In this document: in pieces, positions 16,799-26,328 of the stretch
How positions within the stretch are numbered: the stretch's first letter is position 1
Layout of the letters: every line of letters begins with the position of its first letter
Assembly: GCA_035490315.1 (NCBI GenBank)
Contig: DATHET010000075.1
Location: 1 to 50,528, forward strand
Source: JADJQU01 sp035490315
GTDB lineage: Bacteria; Planctomycetota; UBA1135; GCA-002686595
Direction: 5' to 3'
Length of the DNA stretch: 50,528 nt
Position numbers and translations under genes: made by a program
The notes under the pieces: model-generated
The model's input: the letters and a program-made list of their open reading frames with translations, nothing else
The model's database searches: none
Told to the model about the DNA's origin: nothing

Positions 16799-19700
16799 TC
16801 GTCGACTCTCCGCAAGGTCAGGCTCGGGCCGAGGTACTCGACACCGAAGCGCGTCAGGCGCGGCGTGCGTTTCCAGCCGTGCGAAAGTCCCTGCGCGGCA
16901 TCGAAGGCGTTGGGCGCGTAGCGGACGTAGACGCGCCACTCCAAGCCGTCGCGCTGCACGCCGATCGTCCGCGAGGCGCCGTCCTTCAATCCTTCTTGGA
17001 TCACCGCCAGATCCTGGCCGAGGCCCACTTCGGGCTCCGCGTCCCAGGGCATCAGCGGATTCGAGCGCTGCAGCACCTCGATCTTGGTCCCCGGAGGCTC
17101 GTCGGCCTGGAAGAACACGCCGCGCCAGAAGGCGTTGGGCTGGTCGATCGAAAGTCCGAAGTAGCCGAGCTCCGGCGCGTCGGCGCGATCGGCCCAGCGA
17201 TCCCAGTAGCGGAAGGGGAAGAGGATCACCGGCTCCGCGGCGCCGTGGCCCGCGGCCAGCGTGCCGAATCGTCCGCGGAAAAGTCCGTTGCCGTTCTCGT
17301 CCATCGCACCCGGGACCGAGGAGCCGCGCGGCATCAGGAGCTGATTGCCGGTCAGGTGGGTGTAGTGGATCAGCTCGTCGCCGATCAGCACCGTGCCCTG
17401 GAAAGGAAATTCTGCCGCGTCCTCGATCTCCAGGATCGAGGATCCCGCGCTGATCCCGCCCGACAAGGTGGTCACCACGCGCGACTCGAGGAACGTGACC
17501 GGCTCGCCGATCTCGTGGGCCTCCTCGGTGGTCCCGAGCAGCCCGCGGCCGCCGCTCGCGATCGTGATCTGGCCGTTGGTCGCGTCGACGTTGTCGTAGC
17601 ACACGATCTCCGAGCCGATGCGCAAGAGGCCGGCGTCCTTGGGCAGATCGCTCAGGAAGGTCTTCGGGTCCGCGACCAGGCCGCGCGCGACGCGAACCAT
17701 CTGCGGGAAGACCTCCGTGGCCGCCGCACCGACGCCGAAGGATTGGATCAGCACCATCTGCGCGCCCTGGAGCGCCTCAGCGTGCTGCGTGCCCTCGCCG
17801 AAGTGCGGAGCGCCGAATGCGATCTCGTCGATCACCGCCGAAGGAACTCCAGAGCCGTCGAGGGCGCGACCGATCTCGACCCGGTTCGCATCGCGCGGCC
17901 GCTCGCCCGAAGGGAACAGCGTCAAACGCGCGAGCAAGCGCGACTCGGCGGCGCTGACATTGGTCTGCGAAGTTCCCGCGGCCGTCGGCGCCTGCATCGC
18001 TGCATTGGCCGCCACGTAGATGAAATTGGTCGGGAAGCCCGACTCGGGCGGGGCCGGGTTGACCGCCGGTCCATTGGTGGCGATCAGCGGAGCCGACGGG
18101 GAAGCGATCCAGGACCACTCCATGTATTGGCGCGGCCTGTAAGCGCGGTGCACCTGCAGCGGGAAACCCGGATCGCTCGGCAAAGCATCGATGAGGAAAG
18201 CGTAGTCGCCATGGCCCGGCTGGCCGCTGTTGGCGTCGCCGTCGTACACGCGCCACACGGGATGGACCTTGGTGCCCGCTTGGTGGGCGTGCGGATAAGT
18301 TCCAAGCACGCCGCGGAATTGCAAAGCCGTGCGCGCTGTGCGCGTCACCGGACAATTGATGTCCTCGTCCGTTCCCAGGTACGCCGACCACATCGACGGC
18401 GCGTAAGGAGTCTGGGCCGGCGCGGGCTGCGCCGGCGGAGGCGACGGCGAAAGGAAAAACCCGTTGATCGCTCCCCCGCCGCCCGACTGCGGCGGCGAGA
18501 TCGACGGACCTGGAGTCGGCCCCCCTGGCCCCTGAGGCGGATCGCCATTGCCGCGCGGAGCACCGATCACGCGTTCGCGACAATGCTTGAGCGCAACAGG
18601 ATCGCAGCGAACGAGCTGCCCCTGCAGGATGCGGTCGTAGCGCACCCACTCGGTCAGCTCCGCGGCACCGAGCTCGGTGATCTGCGCGAACTCCGAACCC
18701 AAGGTCGGCTGGGGAGGCAGGAAGTTGATCGCATTGGCGCCCGCGTTGACCGAGATCGGCAACACGAACATCTTCCGATCGAGGTACAGATCCGGCTCCT
18801 CCCCACCATTGAGGGTGACTTGCCAGTCGACGATGAAAGCGTGCGGCCGCGTGTCATTGTCTTCGCTGGGCAGGGCCGCGCGCTGGTTGATGAACAGCAC
18901 GTCGTTGGTCCAGCCCGTGTAGTGGATCACCTCGGATCCAAACAGCGGCGAGTTGGTCAGGGTCACGGGCGCCTGCTCTCCATTGAATGTGAGAAAAGCC
19001 AGCTGCATGACCAGCGCATAACCGCCCGTCTTCTGGAACGCCGACATCATCAACGGGGTGGTCATCGGCGAAGGATCCGCGGGGAAGAGCTTCAGTCCGC
19101 TGACCTGGCTATTGACTCCCTCCATCCCCAGGCCGAGCGGTGTCGGCAGGGCCGACACGCTGATCGGCTCGCCGGGAAAGTTTCCGCCGCTCTTCTCGAC
19201 GCCAACCACGTAGCCGACCGCGAATCGGCCGATGGCCTCGGCCAGCGCGCCTTCCCCCGACGGCACGTTGGATGCGATCGGCCGACTGTATCCATAGAGC
19301 TCTACCGGCGTGCTCGGGGCGTGGTTCTCGTTGACGACGCCCGTGGCGGAATTGGTGCCGGGCTCGATGCCCCCCGTGGTCGTCAGGGTGAAGGCATTGC
19401 GCGAGAGGCGGCCGCCGAAGCCCGCGTGGGGACCGGTGGCTTCGAACTTCGAGACGAAGCTCGTCGGTGTGTTGCGCACGTACTCGACCAGCTCGTTGCC
19501 GATGCGCACCACGCCGCGGTCGGGGAAGCCCTCGCCGCTCTCCAGCGTGAAGACGATCGAGCCCGCGCCAAAAGTCGACGACAGGCGCGACATGCCCGGC
19601 GTGCGCACGCCGAAGGTGCGGCCGTCGATCGCCAGCGAGATCTGATCGGGCCGGTTGCCGCGCACGTCGATGTCGACGTGACTCCAGGTATCCGCCGCGA

Positions 19701-21876
19701 GCCCGGGTCCGGTGCCAGGCGCGATGGCGAAGCGCGCCTCGCCGCGCTCGCGCAGGGCGCTGAGCGGGTGATCGCCCGGCCCGTCGATCACGCGCAGCAC
19801 GAGGTCGGGTCCTTCGATGCCGAGCCAGATGCGATCGGTGTCGAGCGCGCCCGTTCCGAAGTCGAGGAACGTCCCGTCGCCGGTCACCCGCGGCTTGATC
19901 CAGCCCGAGGTGGTCAGGCCCTTCGCCAATCCGCCCGCCGCCGGGGCCCATTGCAGCTTCTTGTCCTCGGGCACGTAGCTGATCGCTTCGTCGGGCAGGT
20001 AGCGGCCCTCGAGATCGCGCGTCTCGTTGTCGAAGTGCAGCATGCGATCCTTCGTCGACGTGTTCTCCTCGACGCGCGCGGGCATCAGCTGGCTCCAGGC
20101 GGTGTCGTCGCGCGAGCCGAAGACGTGCTGCGGGTTGGGAACCTCGTCGGCGGACACCGCCGTGCGGCCGGGAACGAAGGGCTGGTCCTTCCACGTGCCC
20201 CAGTGGGCGAACAGGCGCGAAGGCGGCACTGACGGACCGTCGAAGCGCGAGGTCGCGTTGGGACCCGTGCACCAGTAGGGCGCGTCCGAGGTCAGTCGCA
20301 GCGCTTCCTCGAAGTCGTCCTGGCGCGCCCACATCGTCATCAGGTCTTCCTGCGGCACGATCAACGCGACTTCCTCGCGCACGCCCATGGAGCGCTGGGC
20401 TCCCGAAGGCGCGTTGACCGCCGCGCGCGCGTGGATCGAGTACACGTCACGCGAGACGAAGGAGAAGGGCATGGTCGAGTAGGCCAGGCGCTCATCGTTG
20501 GCGTTGAGCGCGTTGGCGTACACCGCGATGGCGTCGTCGACGTCGATCACGGGCGCGCTGCCTGGCGCGAGCAGCGCGGGCTTGACCGGCGCATTCTGAG
20601 CCAGGAGCTCGACGCCCGCCGCGGGCAGGACGATGCGGCGCAGAAAATCCTCGTGGCCGGTGAAGGGCCGCGATTCGATCACCAGGGCCGCGAGCTTGGC
20701 GGCCTCGTCGCGCGTCACGCGGTTGGAGTGCTGGCGCAGCTGCAGGTTCAGGAACAGGGCATGCAGCACCTCGAGGGGCGCGACATTGATGTTCACCGGC
20801 CGGCGCGCGAGGGGCGCGATCGTCGCGCGGTAGCCCAGGTACTCCATGCGCACGGGATTGGCGAGCCGCAGCCCGTCGCTGTCGGGGATGTCGATCACCA
20901 TCCCGAACTCGATCGTGCGCCCGTCGCTGATCATGACCGTCGTGCCCGGATTGAAATTGCGCCGCTCGCTGACGCGCACCACGCAATCCTGGTTGGAGCG
21001 CAGACTGTTGGTGATGCGCACCGCGCGCTGCCACAAAGGCCCGCCGCGCACGCCGCCGTAGACCGAGGTGCGCCGATCGAGCTCGGTGACGAGATCGGCG
21101 CCGAAGCCGCTCAGGGCCAGGGGCGCGGCGTCGCGCACCTGCTCGATCGCATCGAAGGTGCGCAATCCCTTGGCGGCGTTGGCGATGCGCCACAGCGGGA
21201 TCGCGAAGGCGCGCTGGTCGATCACCGCCGTGTTCAAGGGCTGATCGAGGGCCGGGCTCGGCCCGCAGCCGGTCCAGTTGCCGTCCTTGTCGACGTTGGC
21301 GGTCAAGCCGCGCGTCAGGCCAGAGAACTCCCCGTCGCCTTGCGCGGTGTAGCGCACGAGCTCCGAGCCGACCCACAGGTAGCCCTCGGCCTCGAACCCG
21401 GACGTGCTCATGACCTTGAGCACCTTGTCCTTGGCCTTCAGCGCCTCGGAAAGCCGCGTCACACCGCCGACGAGGTTGGCGAACATCTGCGGCGGCGCGC
21501 TGCCGACGTCGATGCGGCCCGCGACGTCGGACGCTTCGACGTCCCACATGACGCTGCGCGGATCGTGGTTGTCCCAGAACTTCGGGTCGAGCGTGGTCTG
21601 GACCGAGAGCTCCTCGGCGTCGTCGAAGTAGGGCGTGGCGTCGGTTGCCGGGTGCGAGAAGCCGAGCTGGGCCCGCGCGTGCTTCACGCCGGAGTCCAGG
21701 CCCAGGCGCTTCTGCACTTCGTCGGAGAGCTGGGTGGAATGTCGGTTCGCGCTGCGCGCCGTCATCAGGAAGGGCGCGCACAGGACCAGCAAGGCGATCA
21801 GCACGAAGAGCACGCTCAGCACCGCGAAGCCGCGGCGCGATCCGTCTCTTGTCTCGATGCAATTTTTCGGCTTCAT
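16795..21876 (-). CDS. Giant GspK-like pseudopilin (1,693 residues) with LamG-like insert
   Basis: The start ATG (21876) overlaps the upstream stop. The leader ends SRRG, followed by FAVLSVLFVLIALLVLCAPF with Ser instead of Glu at +5, as in GspK. A helical GspK-type segment (SDEVQKRLGLDSGVKHARAQL) follows. Around residues 240-400 are FDAIEQVRDA and RPVNINVAPLEVL, close to the GspK I-N-V-N-x-A-P signature, and TGHEDFLRRIV. The family usually ends near 320 residues; this protein continues for ~1,300 more. A concanavalin/LamG-like region lies at about 605-770 (GWIKPRV, DTWSHVDIDVRG, ISLAIDGRTFGV). A Gly/Pro-rich linker runs at about 1105-1160. Several IGxELVxY modules lie near 162-195, 788-814, 974-1002, 1414-1458 and 1494-1549. 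It would cap a pseudopilus tip and carry adhesive or binding domains; the latter is inference. Confidence 0.75.
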   Translation of the reverse strand: MKPKNCIETRDGSRRGFAVLSVLFVLIALLVLCAPFLMTARSANRHSTQLSDEVQKRLGLDSGVKHARAQLGFSHPATDATPYFDDAEELSVQTTLDPKFWDNHDPRSVMWDVEASDVAGRIDVGSAPPQMFANLVGGVTRLSEALKAKDKVLKVMSTSGFEAEGYLWVGSELVRYTAQGDGEFSGLTRGLTANVDKDGNWTGCGPSPALDQPLNTAVIDQRAFAIPLWRIANAAKGLRTFDAIEQVRDAAPLALSGFGADLVTELDRRTSVYGGVRGGPLWQRAVRITNSLRSNQDCVVRVSERRNFNPGTTVMISDGRTIEFGMVIDIPDSDGLRLANPVRMEYLGYRATIAPLARRPVNINVAPLEVLHALFLNLQLRQHSNRVTRDEAAKLAALVIESRPFTGHEDFLRRIVLPAAGVELLAQNAPVKPALLAPGSAPVIDVDDAIAVYANALNANDERLAYSTMPFSFVSRDVYSIHARAAVNAPSGAQRSMGVREEVALIVPQEDLMTMWARQDDFEEALRLTSDAPYWCTGPNATSRFDGPSVPPSRLFAHWGTWKDQPFVPGRTAVSADEVPNPQHVFGSRDDTAWSQLMPARVEENTSTKDRMLHFDNETRDLEGRYLPDEAISYVPEDKKLQWAPAAGGLAKGLTTSGWIKPRVTGDGTFLDFGTGALDTDRIWLGIEGPDLVLRVIDGPGDHPLSALRERGEARFAIAPGTGPGLAADTWSHVDIDVRGNRPDQISLAIDGRTFGVRTPGMSRLSSTFGAGSIVFTLESGEGFPDRGVVRIGNELVEYVRNTPTSFVSKFEATGPHAGFGGRLSRNAFTLTTTGGIEPGTNSATGVVNENHAPSTPVELYGYSRPIASNVPSGEGALAEAIGRFAVGYVVGVEKSGGNFPGEPISVSALPTPLGLGMEGVNSQVSGLKLFPADPSPMTTPLMMSAFQKTGGYALVMQLAFLTFNGEQAPVTLTNSPLFGSEVIHYTGWTNDVLFINQRAALPSEDNDTRPHAFIVDWQVTLNGGEEPDLYLDRKMFVLPISVNAGANAINFLPPQPTLGSEFAQITELGAAELTEWVRYDRILQGQLVRCDPVALKHCRERVIGAPRGNGDPPQGPGGPTPGPSISPPQSGGGGAINGFFLSPSPPPAQPAPAQTPYAPSMWSAYLGTDEDINCPVTRTARTALQFRGVLGTYPHAHQAGTKVHPVWRVYDGDANSGQPGHGDYAFLIDALPSDPGFPLQVHRAYRPRQYMEWSWIASPSAPLIATNGPAVNPAPPESGFPTNFIYVAANAAMQAPTAAGTSQTNVSAAESRLLARLTLFPSGERPRDANRVEIGRALDGSGVPSAVIDEIAFGAPHFGEGTQHAEALQGAQMVLIQSFGVGAAATEVFPQMVRVARGLVADPKTFLSDLPKDAGLLRIGSEIVCYDNVDATNGQITIASGGRGLLGTTEEAHEIGEPVTFLESRVVTTLSGGISAGSSILEIEDAAEFPFQGTVLIGDELIHYTHLTGNQLLMPRGSSVPGAMDENGNGLFRGRFGTLAAGHGAAEPVILFPFRYWDRWADRADAPELGYFGLSIDQPNAFWRGVFFQADEPPGTKIEVLQRSNPLMPWDAEPEVGLGQDLAVIQEGLKDGASRTIGVQRDGLEWRVYVRYAPNAFDAAQGLSHGWKRTPRLTRFGVEYLGPSLTLRRVDE

Positions 21877-22886
21877 TCGACCGTCCCGTAGACGTTGACC
21901 CGCACGCGATCCTTCGAGCCGTCCTCGTATTCCAAGCCGATCGAGATCGGGCCGGCATGGACCTCGCGATCGAGGGCGCCGTCGGCGGAAAACACGATCT
22001 CGCGCGGAACGTCCGGCGCGAAGCTCACGGTCGTGGGCAGCGTCGCGTGGAGCGTGTCGACCACGGCCAGGATCGAAAGCGCGTCGATCGCGCCGGGGAA
22101 GGGCGTGCGCGCGTCGCCGATGGTCAGCGGCCCTTGCAGCGACCACACCGGACCGTCGGCGGCCGCTCGCGCGATTTCCATCCCGTCGAGCGACAGGCGC
22201 AGGAGCCGGCGGTCGTAGGCGATCTCGACGCGCATCCAGTTCCCCGTGGACCACACGCCCGACGGGCTGTCGGCCGCGACCAGGCCGCCGCCGGAGACCA
22301 CGCCGCTGGCGCTGACCATCTCGGGCTTGAACCAGGCGCGGATCGAGCCGTCGCTGCGGAACTCGAGGCTCGCCACCGAGCCGAAATCGAGCAGGCGTCC
22401 GCCGCGAGGATTTTCGAGCTTGACCGCGCACTGCATCAGGAAGCCTTCGCGCAGATCGAAGCCCGGATTCTGGTGCAGCGGGATTTCCGCGTGCGAGCCG
22501 GCGGGCTCGCCCGCGAAGCTCAAGGCCTTGCCGAGGAACCCGTCGTCGATGATCTGGCCGCCGACGCTCAAGCCGTCGAAGCCCGAAACGCCCTCGATTC
22601 CCAGGGTCTCGAACTGCCAGGTGCCGACCACGTCCATGCCGTTCGCGCTGATCGTGCCCGTCGCCGGATCGAGCCGCACGCGCGCGGGAGCGAGGCGCGC
22701 GACCGCGTTGTTGCGCGCCGAGCGCACCAGGCTCGACACCAGGCCGAGGGCGGCGCGCTTGCCGGGATTCAAGGAGGTCAGCATGCCCATTCCCATGCCG
22801 AACAACATCGCGAGCAGACCCATCACGACGACCAATTCGATCAGCGTGAAGCCGCTTGAACGACCGCGATGGAGCTCGTGCTTCAC
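21873..22886 (-). CDS. GspH-like pseudopilin fused to a LamG/concanavalin-like domain
   Basis: It starts at a GTG at 22886, four bases from the GspG-like stop. The leader ends GRSSG, followed by FTLIELVVVMGLLAMLFG: cleavage after G12, Glu at +5. After the helix, a short GspH-like patch (SLVRSARNNAVARLAPARVRL) leads into a jelly-roll domain of ~200 residues: GKALSFAGEPAGSHAEIPL, FLMQCAVKLEN, SLEFRSDGSIRAWFKPE, WMRVEIAYDRRLLRLSLDG and LTIGDARTPFPGAIDAL. This strand order is typical of LamG_3/concanavalin-like folds. The length is 337 residues versus ~170 for GspH. The fusion places a ligand-binding-type fold on a pseudopilus subunit. Confidence 0.8.
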   Translation of the reverse strand: MKHELHRGRSSGFTLIELVVVMGLLAMLFGMGMGMLTSLNPGKRAALGLVSSLVRSARNNAVARLAPARVRLDPATGTISANGMDVVGTWQFETLGIEGVSGFDGLSVGGQIIDDGFLGKALSFAGEPAGSHAEIPLHQNPGFDLREGFLMQCAVKLENPRGGRLLDFGSVASLEFRSDGSIRAWFKPEMVSASGVVSGGGLVAADSPSGVWSTGNWMRVEIAYDRRLLRLSLDGMEIARAAADGPVWSLQGPLTIGDARTPFPGAIDALSILAVVDTLHATLPTTVSFAPDVPREIVFSADGALDREVHAGPISIGLEYEDGSKDRVRVNVYGTVE

Positions 22887-22890
22887 TGCA

Positions 22891-23541
22891 TCACTTCTTG
22901 ATCGTGAAGTTCGCCAGGTCGTCTTCGCTCTCGCCGCCGAAAATGCCGTCGCCGCCGGCGGACAGGAGCTGGAACCCCTGCGGCTCCTGGAAGCGGCCCG
23001 TCGCCGGGTTCTTCTTCGCGCGCACGGTGTACTGGGTCTCCTCGCCGGTCTGCGTGTCGAGGCACACCACCTGGAACTCGCGCTCGTAATCGCGGTGGTG
23101 GATGTACACGATCGGGTTGCCCCAGGGATCCGCCAACTCGTAGAGATCCTGTTTCTCGAATCCCTTGGGCCGCTTGCTCAGCGAGTCGCGGTCGGTGTTG
23201 CACAGATCCTTCTCGCGATCGAGCTTGCCGTAGCCCGGCGCTCCCTCGGCGCACAGCGCGAGGTACAGGCACTCGCTGCCGACGTTGAGCGTGTTGGACG
23301 CGCCGAGGTCCGCAGCCAGCTGGGAAGGCGGAAAATCGCCGTTGTCGTCGGACTGTTGCGCGATCATTGCCGACATCTGCGACAGGAGCGCCCTCGCGTT
23401 CCCGGTGCCGACCGCCTCCGTGGCTCCCTTGAGATTGACCACCAGGAAGTAGGTCAGGATCGAGAGGATCAGCAGGACGGCGAGCATCTCGATCAGGGTG
23501 AACCCCGCGCGAATCCGTCGAAGGCTTGGATTGCTCTGCAT
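22891..23541 (-). CDS. gspG: Major pseudopilin (GspG-like)
   Basis: The ATG at 23541 (a TTG six codons upstream is less likely) gives a leader ending RIRAG, then FTLIEMLAVLLILSILTYFL: cleavage after G13, Glu at +5 (E18). The C terminus reads LLSAGGDGIFGGESEDDLANF. This matches the GspG calcium loop form SxGxDGxxGxxDD, a strong marker of the major pseudopilin. The middle (DPWGNPIVYIHHRDYEREFQVV) is the conserved GspG D-P-W-G-N-P-Y segment. At 216 residues it is longer than typical GspG (~140), with an inserted region containing four cysteines. It is the only GspG-type gene in the window and probably builds the fibre that the H, I, J and K-like proteins cap. Confidence 0.85.
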   Translation of the reverse strand: MQSNPSLRRIRAGFTLIEMLAVLLILSILTYFLVVNLKGATEAVGTGNARALLSQMSAMIAQQSDDNGDFPPSQLAADLGASNTLNVGSECLYLALCAEGAPGYGKLDREKDLCNTDRDSLSKRPKGFEKQDLYELADPWGNPIVYIHHRDYEREFQVVCLDTQTGEETQYTVRAKKNPATGRFQEPQGFQLLSAGGDGIFGGESEDDLANFTIKK

Positions 23542-23565
23542 GGTTGTGCTCCCGCGCAAGCGCGT

Positions 23566-26328
23566 TCAGCGCGTCGCGTGGCGTCGGACCACCTGGACGT
23601 TGTCGATGACCAGGTCGACCTGGGTTCCCGTGTCGCCGATCGCGAAAATCCCGACGTTGACCTCGCCGCTGCTCACGATCGCGCGCATCGGGAAGCCGCT
23701 CTCGACCGGAATTCCATCGACGCTGATGCGGCCGGTCGAGTCCGAGCCCTCGCCGAGGCGCTCGATGCGCAGGCGCACGGGCTTGTCCTCCGGCCACCAG
23801 GGCACGCCGCCGACCGGCGCGATGTCGGTTCGCTCCTGCTCGGAGGTCGCGCGGTCTTCCAGCAGGACCTGCAGCCCGCCTTCGGGATGGCGCTCGACGG
23901 TGATCTGGTTGGTGGCTTCGAACTGGTCGCCCCGTTTCCGCTCCTTCGAGACGAACACGCCGACGCGAGCCTTCGTGATCGCCTTGACCGTCACGTCCAT
24001 CTCGATCGAGATGAAATCGTTGGCCGGGTAGCTGCGCTTCATGCGCGAGCGTCCCTGGCTCTGATTGACCACGCCCTTCAGGACCATGGTGTTGTCGACC
24101 AGGGTGAAGATCGGTCCGGCCGCTTCGTCGTAGTCCCAGCCGTTCAACTGGCGCGTGCCGCGGTCGAAGTTCTCCTCCCAGGCTTCCTTCGCGATGTGGT
24201 CGGCGATGCGCTTGATCTGTTGCTGCGCGAAGACCCGCCAGGCGTCCGTCTCCGGCTTCGAGCGGCGCGCGTCGTCGAGCTTGCGGAACTCGACCTTCGC
24301 GCTGTCCGAATCGTTGCGCCGGTACGCGCACCAGGCGAGTCCTGCCTGCGCCGCGGGCTCGTTGTCGTCGAGGGCCTTCGCGGCCTTGAAGCAGGTCTCG
24401 GCGCGGCCGGAGTCGTTGAGCCCGAGCAGGTTGTAGCCGCGGCGCGCGAGCAATTCGGCGCGCGAGTGATCGAGCTCCAGCGCACGGCCGAAGTACATCT
24501 CGGCATCGGTCTCCCTTCCCGCGAGCGCGGCGATCTCGGCCAGGCTGGCGATCGCGTCGGTGAAGGCCAGCTCGCGATCGAGCGCAGCCTTGAAATCGCG
24601 CTGGGCACCCTCGGGGTCGTCGCGCTGGAAGAGCAGACGTCCGCGCTGGTACAGCGACCATGCGTCGTCGGGCGCCGCCTCGAGGGCGAGATCGACGTAG
24701 CGCATCGCCTCCGCCGGATAGCCGGTCACCTCCGCGAGCCACGAAAGGGCGCGCCAGGCCGCGTAGGCGCGCAGCGGATCGGCATCCGCGGCGGCGAGCA
24801 GCGTGTCGCGCGCCTCGGTCCATTTCTTGGCCTGGATCTTCGCGAGACCCTCGGCGAGCAGCATCTCGAAGCCGGCCTGGTCGCGGCCGAGCACCAGCGC
24901 CGTTTCCGTCGGCGCGCGCTTGACGACCAGGACGGCCAGCTTGCCCCCGAGAGCGCGGCTGTCGCGGGCTTCGATCGAAAGCGCCGAGTCGTACATGCCG
25001 CTCGCGCCCTCGCCGCCGTCGAGCTTCCCGTTGGCCAGGCGCGCCGCGGCGAGATCGAGGCGGCTGTCGAGACGCTGGGTCTGTCGCTCCGCCGGCGGCT
25101 CGAACTTGTGCGCGAGCTCGAGGTGCTCGAGGGCTTCGCCCGCGCGATTGCGATCGAGCAGGTAGCGGCCGTAGGCCCATTGGCCTTCGAAGCTCTGGCG
25201 AACGCCGCGCAAGGCCTCGACGAAGCGCTGCTCGGCGCTGTCGAACAGGCGCAGCCGCGCTTCGAGCTGGCCCATGCGCACTTTCACCTCGGGCGAGTGC
25301 TCGTACTCCTTGAGCAGGGCTTCGAGCTGCGCGTACGCCGCTTCGAAGTCGAATTTCAATTCGTAGCAGCGCGCGAGTCCGAGCTTGGGCGCCGGATCCT
25401 TGGGCGAGACCGAATCGGCGAGCTTGTACATCGCGATCGCGATGTCGAGGGCCTCGCTCGACTCGTTGCGGCTGGCGACGCATTCGTCGGCGAAGGCCAT
25501 GACGCTGCCGTACTGCCCGGGCGTGACGGTCTCGCCGAACTCGCGCTGGCGCTCGGAAATCCGATTGGCCACGGTGTCGGCGAAGTGGAACTCGTTGACG
25601 CGCGGGCGCTCGGCCGTAACGACCATGCCCGAGTTCATCAGCAATCCCGTCACGGGATCGATCTCGACGAACACCAGCGGATCGTCCTTGCGAGCCTTGA
25701 GCGCGAACTTGTCCTTGTTGCGGATCTGGGTGTAGCGGATCGGGCCGTTGTCGAGGCGCAGCCAGTCGTACAGCCGCTTGTAGCCCGCGACCTGCGCGGC
25801 GCGCTGCTCGGCGTTGAGCGCATCCTCGGGCGCTTGCGCCGCGGGCTTGCCCCCGTTCACGTAGCCCAAGGCCGCCAGGGCACTCGCGGAACTCCCAGGA
25901 CTCGCGCCGCTCAGCTCCTCGCCGCCGGCGAGCTCCGCCGCGCTCGCCAGATCGGTCGCGAACAGCCCCGCGACCGCGGTCGGCGTGGCGTCGGCGCGCA
26001 GCAGGATTCCGTACTGCGCGGGCGCCGGGCCCGGCATCGGCGGCGGAAACACCGCTGACAGCGGCGCGAGCGGCGGCGGATCGATGTCGAGCGGGGGCAG
26101 GGGATGGGTGTCGCTCGGAGGCGAGAAGAGATCGCGCGTGAGCCGTCCGAGATCGCGCTGAACCGGAGTCACGAGTGCGACGTCGGGAACGCGCTGCACG
26201 ACCAGGTCGGGGTTGGCGGCGCCCTTGGCGCGCGTGGTGCGCGGCTTGTCCTCGAGCGACGACCAGACGAGCAGCCCGACAACGATCACCGTCGCGACCA
26301 GCACCACGGGTTCCTTGCGCAAACTCAC
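23566..26328 (-). CDS. Membrane-anchored TPR protein with C-terminal lectin-like domain
   Basis: The 920-residue protein has an N-terminal membrane helix (about residues 9-23, VLVATVIVVGLLVW) and a proline-rich stretch (PPSDTHPLPPLDIDPPPL). A long series of TPR-like helices follows at about residues 300-720 (LGLARCYELKFDFEAAYAQLEALL; AMRYVDLALEAAPDDAWSLY; DAEMYFGRALELDHSRAELL). The last ~170 residues form a strand-rich domain (FDRGTRQLNGWDYDE, FISIEMDVTVKAITKARVGVFV, VRLRIERLGEGSD, VDLVIDNVQVV) resembling concanavalin-like or 3-keto-disaccharide-hydrolase-type folds. The ATG overlaps the PilO/GspM-like stop. By position and TPRs it may play a GspC- or PilP/PilF-like connector role. No family assignment is certain. 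Confidence 0.7.
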   Translation of the reverse strand: MSLRKEPVVLVATVIVVGLLVWSSLEDKPRTTRAKGAANPDLVVQRVPDVALVTPVQRDLGRLTRDLFSPPSDTHPLPPLDIDPPPLAPLSAVFPPPMPGPAPAQYGILLRADATPTAVAGLFATDLASAAELAGGEELSGASPGSSASALAALGYVNGGKPAAQAPEDALNAEQRAAQVAGYKRLYDWLRLDNGPIRYTQIRNKDKFALKARKDDPLVFVEIDPVTGLLMNSGMVVTAERPRVNEFHFADTVANRISERQREFGETVTPGQYGSVMAFADECVASRNESSEALDIAIAMYKLADSVSPKDPAPKLGLARCYELKFDFEAAYAQLEALLKEYEHSPEVKVRMGQLEARLRLFDSAEQRFVEALRGVRQSFEGQWAYGRYLLDRNRAGEALEHLELAHKFEPPAERQTQRLDSRLDLAAARLANGKLDGGEGASGMYDSALSIEARDSRALGGKLAVLVVKRAPTETALVLGRDQAGFEMLLAEGLAKIQAKKWTEARDTLLAAADADPLRAYAAWRALSWLAEVTGYPAEAMRYVDLALEAAPDDAWSLYQRGRLLFQRDDPEGAQRDFKAALDRELAFTDAIASLAEIAALAGRETDAEMYFGRALELDHSRAELLARRGYNLLGLNDSGRAETCFKAAKALDDNEPAAQAGLAWCAYRRNDSDSAKVEFRKLDDARRSKPETDAWRVFAQQQIKRIADHIAKEAWEENFDRGTRQLNGWDYDEAAGPIFTLVDNTMVLKGVVNQSQGRSRMKRSYPANDFISIEMDVTVKAITKARVGVFVSKERKRGDQFEATNQITVERHPEGGLQVLLEDRATSEQERTDIAPVGGVPWWPEDKPVRLRIERLGEGSDSTGRISVDGIPVESGFPMRAIVSSGEVNVGIFAIGDTGTQVDLVIDNVQVVRRHATR

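Noticed and set aside
16879..26058. Very long open frames on the plus strand opposite the pseudopilin operon
   Set aside because: They are codon-phase shadows in GC-rich DNA: composition is biased to Arg, Ala, His and Asp, there are no domains, and the minus-strand genes have clear motifs and overlapping starts.
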